A stretch of 60,000 nt of DNA from Takakia lepidozioides (GCA_030704615.1 CM060732.1:51071053-51131052), one strand, 5' to 3'; positions 21,996 through 34,140 are shown, counted from the first letter of the stretch. The notes: generated by a model from the sequence alone, not told the origin. Translations and numbers: made by a program.

Positions 21996-24429
21996 GCCGC
22001 CGGCCACTAAAAGGGGCATAGACACCCATAATTTACTCTTATTGTGGGAGGCATCATACATATATACAAATTTCCTATACATAGAGTGTCCTTTTTTAAT
22101 CTAATTTTTCTTATCCCTCCATAACAAACTCACTATAATGTTACGTCCAAAAACAGAACTTTAGAGTTATGTTGCTACCTACCACATGCATCCATTCCCA
22201 AACTTTGAAAATTTTGACCACTTATAATAGTCGGAAGGTTATAGTGTTTTAGTTGGGGTTGTTTTTTCTTGGGTAATTTCCAAATTATATTTAGCCATTT
22301 TTTCTACTTACCTCTTTGTATGAGTTTTTGTGGGGGTACAGATTGAGCTCTAGAGGAAAATCTTCAAACAGGTCCTTTTAATAAAAACAGTCTGTATCCA
22401 AATCAGATATTTGTGGGATTCCTATTGGGAGACTATGATTTGCACTTCACTAAGCACGATGTTCAAATATTTTGAAGATCCGCTGATGAAATTTCTAAAA
22501 TTGGACCCCTCAATGGGGCAAGAGCTTTTCTATCTATGTGCTTACATCTTACGAGTATGTGTTTTATCCAGATATAGCCATCGTCCGAGTATACATCCAA
22601 ATATATAGCGTGATGGAGTAGGTTTTAGGACATGGATGTATATCCTCATGTAAGCTCAGAGGGGCCACTCCCTATATCTTTTATATATCAGGTATGGAAA
22701 AAGGATAATTTGTATGGGGGAATCATTTTTATTTTGGTCTTTATCGGCCACCCTATATTTAAATAATTCTATAAAATGCTGGATTTTCTGACAGGCTATG
22801 TTAATTATATTTTACTGTTGCTAGCAAATTTCAGACACGCTATAGTAATAATACAGTAAGAGAAATTTTTTACAGTAAAAACTAGTTCATTATTTGGTCG
22901 AATCAAACTCATCCAAAGCTTAGCATTCAAGTTGTAAGCATTATGAACTTTGTAAGAAGTCATAGTAACTGAACTAATGATTGAATCTATGTCTATCCAT
23001 TTACTATCTATTAGAATTTAAGGTGCCCTCTAGATTTCGAGAAATAATTTAAGATGATTGACCATTACTGTTGTCGTTGAAAAGGTCTACTGGCTGCCAA
23101 TATATCCCCCACCCTAAACTCAAACTCCCCTACCAACCAGTGTTGCACAGTTCAAGTCCCCAAATCCAAGTCTAGCCCACATGATGAACCAGTATCTAGA
23201 CAACACGTGTCCCAAAACTTTATCATGGTAGTTGTACGAAAAAAGAAAAATAATGTATATTACAGACCATATATTCATTTAATTTCCAAAACCACAATAT
23301 ATTTGTGCCCATATTTATTTGTAATTGTTTTCTAAATTTGATCTACCACGAATATATTGTACTGTATATTTTTTTGCACGTAGTAGTATCGGAATATTTG
23401 GGTGGGCCCCCCCCAGCCCGTAAGCATATATCTTTATGATATACCCTACATTGATTCAGCATCAATGGATTTAATATACCCTAGCTAGTCAAGGCTATAT
23501 CTTAGAATGAAGGATAAATAACAATAAGGTGAATCATTATTCAACCTACTTTTTGGTACCGCCTTCCATAAAATCATTTTTGTTGGCGTAGCACCATCCC
23601 CACAGTCGTAGTAGCTGCTTGTATCCATCTTCGTGCAAATAAACCTATGTCCTCAGACTTGTGCATTTGTTTTATGAGGATGTGAACCGAGGGAACTGGT
23701 TGTAGCTGTGAGTGTGCATTGAGGGCAGTTGAAAAAAATATGGCCAATTAGGAATGCCTCCAAGTTCAAGAACTGTGCATTTGAATTTGTGAAGATGTAT
23801 ATTTGATATCTCGTTGGATATCGGAGGCACAAATATGGACACACACATGTAGTTTGACATAGGCTCACATTTTGACAACACCATCCATGGGCAACAAATG
23901 GGGCTCAACTTTCCCGATCCAGTGGAACGTGAGCAAATTCCTGAAATGGATCATCGTGACAGTGGGCCTTGAAATGCCCCCCTAACTCGAAAATATGCCC
24001 AAGTGGTTCCTAAAGGAATGCAACCCTGCAATGCTATTGTTCGACAACTATAACAGAGAGGGATGGCTTAACCAAATTGAAGTGCCTGCTGGAACATGAA
24101 GCAAAACAAGGATTGACCAGCGTACTTAATTTTTTTAGGGATGTATGCCTGCATCGTGACACGCTTTCGACCTGCATTTTAGTTGTCATTTACTTGAATT
24201 TTTGGGCCACGTATTGCAAGATGATGCATGATTAGGTTGCCTTGATGAAAGTGGGACCAAGGCCTTTACATGTTTATGGTATGTAGGCCATAGCAGGCCC
24301 CATCAAATGGGACAGGTTGCTCCAAAGCCGCACAAGTCACTACCGTTTTGAGAGGTTGGATCATGGTGGACAAATTGTCACCCTCAACTTTCACATGACA
24401 CGATTTTGTTTTTGAACAATCCAAACTTT
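21996..24429. other. AT-rich intergenic DNA
   Basis: Roughly 2.4 kb with no open frame that resembles a gene and no clear repeat boundary. Probably old transposon-derived sequence. Confidence 0.4.
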
Positions 24430-25560
24430 TCAAGTAGAGATCTCAATTGAATTGTTAAGGTAGCACCGGTTGTCTCACCGGCTTGAACTTCAATTAATGT
24501 AAAACTAGTGCAAACACATAGATAACTCTCCTAGCTTTGCAAAAAATTATGGCACACTCACATTGATGAAGCTGAAAGAACATGAAAAGTGATGAACTCC
24601 ACCATAGTCAAAACAATTGGCAAAACTAGAAGGTGTCAAGAGTTTGGCCACCACATTCTGTTATAAGCTTCAGTTCAGATGAAACCATTGCACACACATA
24701 GATAACTCCCCCATCTTCCAAAACAATATGACACACTCAAATTGATGAAGCTGAAAGAACATGTGGAAAGTGATGAACTCCACCATAGTCAAAACAGTTG
24801 GCAAAACTAGAAGGTGTCAAGAGTTTGGTCACCACCTTCTGTGACTATGTCATGAGCTTCAATTCAGATGAAACCACTGCACACACATAGATAACTCCCC
24901 CATCTTTCCAAGACACTATGGCACACTCAAATTGATGAAACTGAAAAACATGGAAAGTGATGAACTCCACCACAGTCAAAACAGTTGGTAGAACTAAAAG
25001 GTGTCAAGAGTCTGGCCACCACCTTCTGTCATGAGTTTCAATTTAGATGAAACCACTGCACACACATAGATAACTCCCCCAGCTTTCCAAAACATTATGA
25101 CACACTCAAATTGATGAAGCTGAAAGAACATGGAAAGTGATTAACTCTACCATAGTCAAAAACAGTTGGCAGAACTAGAAGGTGTCAAGAGTTTGGCCAG
25201 CACATTTTGTCATGATCTTCAATTAAAATGAAGCCAGTTCTCAAACATAGATAATTCTCCTAGATCTCCAAAAGATTATGACACACTCAAATTGATGAAA
25301 ATTACAATAAATTAGAAGTGATCATCAATTGGAAGGTAGTCAAACAAGGTGACAGAACATGAAGAGCTCCAGAACTTGGTGTCATTAGTTTCAATTGATA
25401 TGAACCTAGTATATTACTCACATAGACATTTATCATAGCTTTCCAAAAACATATGTCATTCAATTTGATGAAGTAAACAATAAGCATCAAAATGTTGAAG
25501 TGGATACATTCAATTTGATGAAGAGACAATGAGCTTCAACCTTAAATTGATGAGGCTAAC
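24430..25560. repeat. Tandem repeat with a period of about 180 bp, roughly six units
   Basis: The landmark ACACATAGATAACTC recurs at about 24514, 24693, 24882, 25063 and (diverged) 25243, with a worn sixth unit near 25420. Each unit also contains ACACTCAAATTGATGAAG, AACTCCACCATAGTCAAAAC and AGAAGGTGTCAAGAGT in that order. Inner units are about 90% alike; the edge units are more diverged, as expected for an array that expands from the middle. Non-coding. Confidence 0.85.
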
Positions 25561-25984
25561 GGAATAGAAAACAATGCATCAATGATTCACATTTGGTGTC
25601 TGTATAGCAGGTCCAATGATTTTCAAACCATCACCAATATTCATCAAGGCTGAAATGTCTCAATTGTCGAAGTAGTTTGGATTCGTTCCCTTTCAAGTTC
25701 CATAGTTCTCTATGTCGTGTGTTCTCTTGGGCTTATGCATCTATCATGTGGCAACAACAACTTTCTCTCTGTTGGTTCAACAATTTGTGGCAAAATCCTC
25801 CCCCGCTTTGTAGTTGATGGAGAATTGGATTTGTCACCACCATCCTCCGATGATGATTCCTCCTCTGCCATTTTGCAATGTTTAAGTGGTTATATGTGTA
25901 GTAGCATAAGTGTTAAAATGGACAAAGCATAAATGTAACGATTTATAATCATTCATCTGGTTCATGGAAACACATTGTATCTCC
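25561..25984. other. Spacer between the tandem repeat and the trihelix-like remnant
   Basis: A 71-codon frame at 25717-25932 (plus) contains an acidic-serine run (PPSSDDDSSSA) but matches no family I recognise. Left unassigned. Confidence 0.3.
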
Positions 25985-26300
25985 TCCTTCGGGCATTGCA
26001 GACGCACCAATGGGCACTTCCCAAGCTCCATAGTCTTGGATTGTTTTGTCTACCACTTGGATAGTGCAGAAAATACCTCCAAAGCCATCTGCACCTTAGA
26101 AAAATTTGTCTCGTTCTTCTCTTGAGGATTCATTTGGAAGTACGATTGTTCTCCATTTGGGATTCTTTTTCATAATCCCAAATCTCTTGAAATTTGCAAC
26201 CAGTCTCTCCCATTTATCCTAACATTGTTGCGCACTACGATTCACACCATGCTCGATACATGTGTCTTCCACTACACCCCATCTTTGTGCTAGAGTAAGA
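25985..26300 (-). pseudogene. Remnant of a trihelix (MYB/SANT-like) DNA-binding domain gene
   Basis: The minus strand reads VVEDTCIEHGVNRSAQQC, stop, DKWERLVANFKR and, after a frameshift, IPNGEQSYFQMNPQEKNE. The pattern GVNRSAQQC(R)DKWERLxxxFK is typical of plant trihelix factors and related transposon-encoded domains. A nonsense codon and at least one frameshift show that it is not functional. No flanking exon or terminus was found. Confidence 0.5.
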
Positions 26301-26809
26301 TGCAATGTTTTGGACCTCGATCCTGGACTATGTGCAACCCAATCTATACGTTTCACTGCTTACAAAACCATCACCTTGTTCAGTATCCATAGACCTTTCT
26401 TGTATGTGCGATTGAGAATGTTATTATGTTGTGCTCCAAACTCCGCGCTAGTTGAATCTTGAGTCTTCGCAAGAAATCTATCTTCAAGGAATGCTTGCAT
26501 TGTGAAAGCCTACCAACACATGAGAGGAAAAAAAAAAATGACGGGGAAAACAACGAGCTATGGCGTGGAGGTTGAATGAGGCATGGGTAATCAATGGGGA
26601 TTGTTAGCAAGTGGGATTGTTATTCTTGACATGCTACGGCAAGTCATTATGAAAGGGAGGGAGATAGAGAGAGAGGGCTGGGACTTAGAGCGAGCGGGAG
26701 GGAAGGCAAACATGCATGGGAGGCCGCAGTTGGAGCAACCTTCGCATCTGAAGCAAGCAACCCTAGAAACGCTAGGGTATGTGTGCGAGGAGTTTTTGGC
26801 TGGGAGCTC
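26301..26809. other. Spacer, no gene seen
   Basis: No recognisable coding sequence between the trihelix-like remnant and the first OSB-derived module of the cluster. Confidence 0.3.
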
Positions 26810-27775
26810 GTCGTTCTTGGGAGAGTCAGCTTGGTCTTAGCAGGCCGTGTTTCAATCTCTACCCGCTCAGCTGCACCGTGGTGGTTCTCACAGACCAATC
26901 CGACATTACCTGACTACAGAAACAAGCAGCACACTGAAGAGGTCCTCTTGGGTTCATGGTCAGTCAAATCCTCCATGGGTCATGACACAAGGTCGAGGAC
27001 AATGTGGTGAGGGCACCTTCTTCTTCGACCTATTTCAGCCTGTTTTGCCCTCTCATCAGACTCGGCCCTTCATTTGCAGCACGGAGCAGAGTTGGCATGA
27101 GATTTTTAAAGATCCTTCACGATGGTGCGACAACCGCAATGGCAAGGTGTGGCTTTTCCTTAATGTACGATGTGAAGAAGTTTGTCCATCCTGCAAATGT
27201 GGGCTGTTGGCTCCTGTTAGTACCATGATTTGGTATTCTTCCTGATGTTTCAAGGTTCTTGGGAAAGTCAGCTTGGTCTTAGCAGGCCGTGTTTCAATCT
27301 CTGCCTGCTCATCTGCACCGTGCTGGTTCTCACAGACCAATCCGACATTACCTGACTACAAGACACAAGCAGCACACACAAGAGGTCCTTTTGGGTTGAT
27401 GGTCGGTCATATCCTCTATGGGTTCTTCTTCGACCTATTTCAGCTTGTTTTGCCCTCTCATCAGACTCGGCCTTGAGATGCATATTGAATTATGTAAGTT
27501 AGCTCGTTGCTCATTGATAAGTAGGGTTGGGGGTGTTTGCTGGAATGATTGTTGTATGCATGATTTTGTGGAGAGGCATAGATAGCTGAAGGAGCAGGGA
27601 TAGAGTGTGGAAGAGGGCCAGATTTCAAGCTCCAGATTATCTATGATTCCCTGTGGAAGGATAGATACAAGAAACCTGCATGGGTAGATGGTCAATTGGA
27701 AGCCGCAGCAGCAGCAGCACAATTGATACAATCAAGCACTGCTAATGAAGGCACCTTCTGAAACACATTTCACCC
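26810..27775 (+). pseudogene. Tandem broken OSB PDF modules
   Basis: At least three module copies follow one another on the plus strand. Copy 1 (about 26820-27055): NPTLPDYRNKQHTEEV, then after a one-base shift SSWVHGQSNPPWVMTQG, ending EGTFFFDLFQPV. A W-DNR half follows at 27085-27145 (SWHEIFKDPSRWCDNRNGK). Copy 2 (27255-27475) repeats the sequence of copy 1 at about 90% identity (NPTLPDYK...). Copy 3 (27612-27765) reads RGPDFKLQIIYDSLW, KDRYKKPAWVDGQLEAAAAA and QLIQSSTANEGTF. PDF, LW and PxWV are the OSB signature. Frameshifts and stops occur in every copy, so none is a working gene. The shared tail (EGTFF..F.P) shows they derive from one ancestor. Confidence 0.6.
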
Positions 27776-27879
27776 TATTTTCCCCTCTTATCAGAATTGG
27801 CCCTAAATTTTCATGTTCAATTCTGCAAGTTAGCTGGTTGAGTGAATCTAGTTGGAGTGACTTTGACATGATACTGCCA

Positions 27880-28965
27880 ATGTGACAAGAGTATGCATTG
27901 AACCCATTGGTAGCGGGATATTGCGATATCTCTTGGCCATGTGCCATCGTCAAAGCTGAAATTGTACTAGTTGTCATTCTGACCACTGCCCTAGTGGACA
28001 TGTATGCCAAATGTGGGTGCAGCAAGCCTGATGCAAAGGGAGAGTTCCACAACATGGCTAAATGAGATGTGATGTTGTGGACTGCCATGATTGTAAGGTG
28101 TGTGTAGCATAGTTGTGGGAGTAAGGCTTTGGAAACCTAAGAACAAATGATGTGGGAAAGGAGGAAGCCAAACCAGGTCATGTTCATTTGTGTTTGTTAA
28201 TATGCATATGCGAGCCTAGCAGCCCTGGGAAGGGGCCAAGAGGTTCATGGTGACATCATCAAAGCTGGAATTGTACCTGATGTCATTCTGAACATTCCCC
28301 TGGTGTACATGTATGTCAAATGCGAGCCTGGTAGCCCTCGAAAGGATGCAAAGGTCCATTATCAAATCTGGAATTGTACCACTAGATGTCACTCTAAACA
28401 CTGCCTTGGTGGATATATATGTAAAATGCACGCCCGACAGCCCTGAAAAAGGGTACAGAGGTCCACGGTGATATTGTCAAAGCTGGTATTGTATCTGATG
28501 TGATTATGAACGTTGACGTAGTGGACATGTATGCCAAGGTTGCAGGGTGCAACTACAAGGATACATGGCTGTTTTGATAATATGGCTGAATGAGATGTGG
28601 TACCAGCCTAGCCCATAATTGCACTTAACTAGAGTAGGCAATGAGTGAAGACGGGGTTTGTGATGACATCGTCCAAGCTGGAATTAAACAAATGTTGTTC
28701 TGAACTATGCCCTTGTGGACTTGTATGCCAAATTGGGGTGCATGGAGGATGATGATCCTAGGATATGCACAACAGCGGCGCAGGATGGAGGCCCTTTGGA
28801 GAGGTCTATGAGCAAGTGGTGTGGGAAGGGATACTGCAGCGCAACCACATCGCGTTTGTTACATTTGCAACATGTGTGCAAGCCTGGCAGCCCTGCAAAA
28901 TAGCAAAGAGGTTCGTGGTAACATCGTCCAAGCTGGAATTGTACTAGATGTCGATCTGAACTTTG
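27880..28965 (+). pseudogene. Decayed PPR repeats downstream of OSB modules, plus strand
   Basis: Fragments in shifting frames read VDMYAKCGCSKPDAKG, EVHGDIIKAGIVPDVILN, YAYASLAALGRG and related pieces, interrupted by stops about every 50-100 bases. These are the same ~300-bp P-L-S units as in the two large PPR genes. They lie directly after OSB modules on the same strand, repeating the OSB-then-PPR order. The end near 28965 joins straight into another OSB module. Confidence 0.65.
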
Positions 28966-29885
28966 ACATGATGCCAATGTGACAACATGAAAGTATCCAG
29001 AAACAGGTCACAGAGACGAGGAGAAGTTGTGGAATGGTGGGACAACCGAGGGAAAAAGGTTAATGCCTGTTAGATTATAGAGGGCAGACGCAATTCAGCA
29101 TAGGAACTAGTGAGCTGAGTTGGGTGTTTCCTAGAACAAATCTAGGCTGTCATTATCAGCTGCAAGGCAAGGAAGTATGCATGATTTGTGCAAAAGCAAT
29201 GATAGCTGAAAGAGCAGGGATAGAGTATGGGTCCAGATTCATCCAAGAGGGCCAGATTTCAAGCACATGATTACCTATGATTACCTGTGGATTTAGCTAT
29301 AAGAAACCTGCATGGGTAGATGGTGAGTTGGAAGCCGCAGGAGTAGCGACACAATTGATAAAATCAAGCACTGCTAATAAAGGCACCTTCTTCAACACAT
29401 TTCACCCTGTTTTTCCCTCTTATCAGAACCGGCCCTAAATTTCAATGTCTACAAGTTAGCTGGTTGAGTGAATCTAGTTTGGAGTGACTTTGACATGATA
29501 TTGCCAATGTGACAACATGAAAGTATCGAAAAACAGTTAACGGAGATGAGGGGAAGCTGTGGAATGAATACTTTTCTGACCCTAGTCAATGGTGGGACAA
29601 CCGAGGCAAAAAGGTAAATGCATGTTGGATTACAGAGAGTAGCAGATGCAATGAGTTGGGTGTTTGCTGGAACAAATGTAGGCTGTCATTGTCAGCTGCT
29701 AATAGCAATGCAAGGATATATGCATGATCTGTGCAGAGGCATGGATAGCTGAAGGAGCAGGGATAGAGTGTGGGTCCAGATCATCCAAGAAAGCCGGATT
29801 TCAAGCTCCAGATTACCGATGATTCCCTGTGGAAGGATAGCTACAAGAAACCTGCATGGGTAGATGGTCATGGGTAGATGGTAGA
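28966..29885 (+). pseudogene. Further broken OSB modules, plus strand
   Basis: Two rounds of W-DNR half plus PDF half are visible. Round 1: EWWDNRGKK followed by a GTTAATG donor at about 29020-29060, then PRGPDFKHMITYDYLW and, after a frameshift, SYKKPAWVDGELEAAGVA at 29231-29345. Round 2: GKLWNEYFSDPSQWWDNRGKK shortened to its core LWNEYFSDPSQWWDNRGKK at 29545-29612 with a GTAAATG donor, then KPDFKLQITDDSLWKDSYKK and PAWVDG at 29780-29870. The exon border after NRGKK is phase 0, as in the minus-strand copies. Stops and shifts disable both. Confidence 0.6.
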
Positions 29886-29984
29886 TAGTTTGGAGTGACT
29901 TTGACATGATACTGCCAAAGTGACAATAAAAAAATATCCATAAACAGGTAACAGTAGCAGACGCAATTCAGCATAGGCACTAAG

Positions 29985-30555
29985 GCAAACTCTCCTTCCC
30001 CGTAAGGGTGTGTTTTGGTATCTGAGCGAATAAATATTTTATCTAAGAATATAATTTCAAAAATTCGTTATTTAATAATGTGCCACTTGTCCCATGTTGG
30101 TCAAAAGTAATAATAATAATAATAATAATTATTATTATTATTATTATTTATTAAAGTAATTATAATAACAATAAATTAAATCCCCACAGCGACGCGTGTC
30201 AATTGACATGAAGAACCACCTGTCAAAATCACGATGCGACACATGCTGACGTCTGATCCCTCCTCTGCACTTGGATGGCGTCGCAGTCTGACACGTGGCG
30301 TGTTCTGTAGAGAGCACGTGTCTCTCTTACACAGCGGCTGACATGGACCCGTTCAGTCATTCAGTAAAGCCAGCGTGTATGACTACCCCCACAGCTGCTC
30401 AGGCGTCACGTCACAGCCAGGCTGGCGAGTCATATCTGCCATGCCACAACTGACTAGGGTTTTACGACTGCAGAGTCATGAAGTCGTAAATGGCTTTCAT
30501 AACTGCATTTGCAGTCATAACACAGAGTCGTAAAAGCCGCAATCTGTTGTAGTGT
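29985..30555. mobile_element. Inserted segment that interrupts the OSB/PPR pseudogene cluster
   Basis: Homology to the OSB intron sequence (GCAATTCAGCATAGG, also near 29092 and, inverted, near 32752) stops at about 29984. Homology to PPR resumes, on the other strand, at about 30556. The right end carries TTTTACGACTCTG / CAGAGTCATGAAGTCGTAAA inverted motifs at 30459-30530 that can fold into an imperfect hairpin, and the end reads CACTACAACAGATTGCGGC on the minus strand. These features suggest a non-autonomous DNA transposon (possibly CACTA-type), but no matching left terminus or target duplication was found. Confidence 0.4.
30108..30152. repeat. AAT/ATT palindromic microsatellite
   Basis: (AAT)n runs directly into (ATT)n, giving a long AT-only inverted repeat inside the inserted segment. 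Confidence 0.8.
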
Positions 30556-32346
30556 AGGTCTCCAAGTCCTCCATCCCACGCCCTGCTGTGCATATCCTTC
30601 AAGCATCACGTTCCACGACGACAAATCTCGTTCAGCCATATTGTTGAACACTCCCTCTGCATCCTCAATGCTCCCGCATTTGGCATACATGTCCACCAGG
30701 GCAGTGTTCAAGATCACACCTGGTACAGTTCCAGCTTTGGCGATGCAACCATGCACCTCTTTGCCCTTTTCCAGGGCTGCCAGGCTTGCACATGCATTGC
30801 AAACGCACACAAACGTGATGTGGTCGGGCTTCACCCATTCCCCCATCATTTGCTCATAGGTCTCCAAAGCCTCCATCCCACGCCCCTGCTGTGCATACCC
30901 TGCAAGCATCGCGTTCCACAACACCACATCTTGTTCAGCCATTTGAAAACTCCCTTCGCATCCTTCATGCAGCCACATTTGGCATACATGTCCACCAGGG
31001 CAGTGTTCAGGATGACATCTGTTACAAATCCAGCTTTGATGATGTCACCATGGACCTCTTTCCCCTTTTCCAGAGCTCCTAGGCTTGCACACGCATTGCA
31101 AACACAAACAAATGTGTTGCGGTTGGGCTTCACCATTTCGCACATCAATTGCTCATAGGTCTCCAAAGCCTCCATCCCGCATCCTTGCTGTGCATATCCT
31201 GCAATCATCGCACTCCACGACACCACATCTCATTCAGCCATACTGTCGAACACTCCCTTTGCATCCTCGATGCACTCACATTTGACATACATGTCCAGCA
31301 GGGCAGTGTTCAGAATGACATCGGGTACAATTCCAGATTTGACGGTGTCACCATGGACCTCTGTGCACCTTTCCAGGGCTGCCAGGCTTGCACACGCATT
31401 GCCAATGCAAACAAACGTTATGCGGTTGGGCTTCGCCCCTTCGCACATCATTTGCTCAGAGATCTCCAAAGCCTCCATCTCGTGCCCTTGCTGTGCATAT
31501 CCTGCAATCATCTCACTCCACGACACCACATCTCATTCAGCCATACTGTCAAACACTCCCTTCATACATGTCCATGAGGGTATTGTTCAGAATGACATTT
31601 GGTACAATTGCAGCTCTGACAATGTCGCCATGGACCTCTTTCGCCCTTTTCCAGAGCTGTCAGGCTTGCACACGCATCGCAAATGCACACAAATGTGATG
31701 TGGTAGGGCTTCACCCCTTCCCCCATCATTTGATCATACGTCTCCAAAGCCTTCATACCATGTCCTTGCTGTGCATACCCTGCAAATATCGTCTTCCATG
31801 ACACCATCTCGTTCAGCCATAGTGTTGAAAACTCCCTTCGCATCCTTAATGCACCCACATTTGGCATACATGTCCACCAGGGCAGTGTTTAGAATGACAT
31901 CTGGTACAATTCCAGCTTTGACGATGTCACCATGGACCTTTTTCCCCTTTTCCAGAGCTCCCAGGTTTGACATGTTGACAAGGGTCTTGAGGAGAAAAAT
32001 ACTTGGCGTGAATCCACTTTGGATAATGTGAGTGTGCACATGCTTTCCAGCTTCCAGACCTTTCATCTTGATGCACTTAAGCAAGAGACAGACAAACGTA
32101 TCTGAATCTGCTGAAATGCCTCCTACATTTGGCATACATGTCCACGAGGGTATTGTTCAAAATAACATCTGGTACAATTCCTGCTTTCGCGATGCAACCA
32201 TGCACCTCTTTGCCATTTTCTAGGGCTGCCAGGCTTGCAAACGCACAGACGTGATGTGGTCGGGCTTCACCCCTTCCACCATCATTTACTCGTAGGTCTC
32301 CAAAGTCTTGCTTACATCCTGCAATTATTGCAGTCCAAGAGACCAC
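30556..32346 (-). pseudogene. Decayed PLS-class PPR gene, minus strand
   Basis: About six ~101-residue units are recognisable: LAALENGKEVHGCIAKAG (32.2 kb), GISADSDTFVCLLLKCIKMK and LVNM (32.1-31.98 kb), GALEKGKKVHGDIVKAG (31.9 kb), LTALEKGERG (31.65 kb), LAALERCTEVHGDTVKSG (31.35 kb), LGALEKGKEVHGDIIKAG (31.05 kb) and LAALEKGKEVHGCIAKAG (30.75 kb). Frames change between units and stops interrupt them. There is no E or DYW domain: the 3' end is cut by the inserted segment at 30555. An N-terminal-type segment in the middle of the array (32.1 kb) suggests internal rearrangement. Units are closer to each other than to the intact genes. Confidence 0.75.
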
Positions 32347-33030
32347 ATCTCATGTTGATCCACAGGGAATTACAGGTAATCTTGTGCTTGAAATCTGGAC
32401 CTCTTGGATAAATCTGGACCCATATTCTATCCTTGCTTCAGCTATCCATGCCTCTGCACAAATCATGCATTCATCCTTGCCTCACTGCTAGCAGCTGACA
32501 ATGGCAGCCTAGATTTGTTCTAGGAAACACCCAGTTGACCATCTACCCACGCAGGTTTTAGCTATCTGTCCACAGGGAATCATAGGTAATCTTGAGCTTG
32601 AAATCCGGCCCTCTTGGATGAATCTGGACCCAAACTCTATCCCTGCTCTGCACAAATCATGCATACATCCTTGCCTTGCCGCTAGCAGCTGACAATGACA
32701 GCCTAGATTTGTTCTAGCAAACACCGCAACCCTAATTATCACACTAGTTCCTATGCTGACTTACGGTTCCAACAGGCATTCACCTTTTTGCCTCGATTGT
32801 TCCACCCTTGACTGCGGTCAGAAACACATTCATTCCAGAGCTTCTCCTCGCCACTGTTATCTGCTCTTCGACCCTTTCCTGTTGCCACATTGGCAGTAAA
32901 ATGTCAAAATCACTCCAAAACCACCATAGATCCACCAACGAGCTAACTTGCAGAATTCAACATGAAAATTTAGGGACGACTCTGATTACACGGAAAAACA
33001 TGCTGAAATGTGTTGGAGAAGGTGCCTTCA
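32347..33030 (-). pseudogene. OSB modules immediately upstream of the decayed PPR gene, minus strand
   Basis: Reading on the minus strand: a tail EGTFSNTFQHVFPCN (near 33020), then a candidate exon that starts after GGCAACAG (about 32894) and reads KGRRADNSGEEKLWNECVSD, RSQGWNNRGKK with a GTGAATG donor near 32788. Next, after TTTGTGCAG (32659), comes SRDRVWVQIHPRGPDFKLKI, TYDSLWTDS, stop. A second PDF half at about 32440-32350 (VQIYPRGPDFKHKITCNSLW) runs directly into PPR sequence. Order and orientation (OSB then PPR) equal those of the two larger loci. The stop after LWTDS and the direct junction show decay. Confidence 0.6.
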
Positions 33031-34140
33031 TTATACCCACATTGCCACCAATATCCTTTGAAGTGTCCAGGCCATCAATCACTTCTTGATTGTAGCCCAA
33101 TGCATGCTTGAGATCAACAGAGTAGAGAGAAAATACATATGAAATTCCACCGCAGGCTTGCATCCTCATGCCAAGACACAACCCTAACCACTTGCGTTCA
33201 GAAATTTCTTTACCTCGACCCCCTCATTTCTCAAATAGGCTATCACCCACTATAGCTTGATTGTCAGGTCTCTGGCATCATCTGTAAATAGAATGCTGAC
33301 TGTGCGCATACATTTGCCTACACTTCAGCTTGTCTAGTTTGAGCAACGTTTCACCTGTGGCCCAAGACAGAGAAAAAAGACACAATTTTGTTGTTGCTGC
33401 CAAGGAGAAGATATAATCCAGGTTAAATTGAACCAACCTGAACAGTGTCGATGTCCATAGTAAGTGGGGCATTTCCACATGGAGTGTGTCGACCAGAGAA
33501 GGGAGTACAACTATAAAAACTAACTCCTCGTTCTTAAACAGAGCCTCCACATCAAACTCCTTGCTCCAGTCAGCTACAATTGCAGATTTGGCATGCTCAC
33601 TGACCTCCCGCACAGATGGCCCACTGTGTAGTACGGGATTTTTCCTGCCATTGAAACAGGATAAATGAATGTCAGTTCCAAGAATCTTCTCGAAGGGTAA
33701 CCAAAGTAACTGTGGATTCTTGGCTTGCATTTGAAACATATATAAGTGGTTTTACTATAAAATGAATTGTACGTGTATCCCAAGTAATGCTGAAGATGTT
33801 GTGCTAGGTTAGATAGGACTGAGACCTTCATTCCAGTCGTGAAGCACAATATGTGCAATTGCAACAGTGTCACCCACTCCCCCCCTTTTTGAGCTTTCCA
33901 CGCACCATAGCCAAATTTTGCAAGAACTCATCAACATACGGTTGAACTTGGCAACCTTGTAAATTGACATCAGCTTCTCCACAGGACACAATTGCAATAT
34001 CTGCTTCACTGTCAAAAAAAAAAAAACCAACTTGTGGTCAAATAGAGTTGATGGATGTGTTTTCATCCCCCATTGCTGGAAATTCTAATATTGGTGACCA
34101 TTTATATCTCTGCCTCTTGTGTGTGCTGCTTGTGTTTGTA
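33031..34140. other. Unrecognised region with a 153-codon minus-strand frame
   Basis: The frame at 33278-33739 (minus) is longer than neighbouring chance frames and contains SVREVSEHAKSAIVADWSKE, FDVEALFKNEELVFIVVLP. I do not recognise it. It lies where the N-terminal part of an OSB gene would sit relative to the modules at 32.3-33.0 kb, but no OB-fold pattern is visible. Confidence 0.25.

Noticed and set aside
24430-25560. CRISPR-like repeat array
   Set aside because: Units are tandem without unique spacers, and this is a plant nuclear sequence.
29978-30550. A complete CACTA transposon from CACTAAGG (29978) to TAGTG (30552)
   Set aside because: The left CACTA belongs to the flanking OSB intron sequence (GCATAGGAACTA in other copies) and the 3-bp flanks do not match, so only the right end looks transposon-like.
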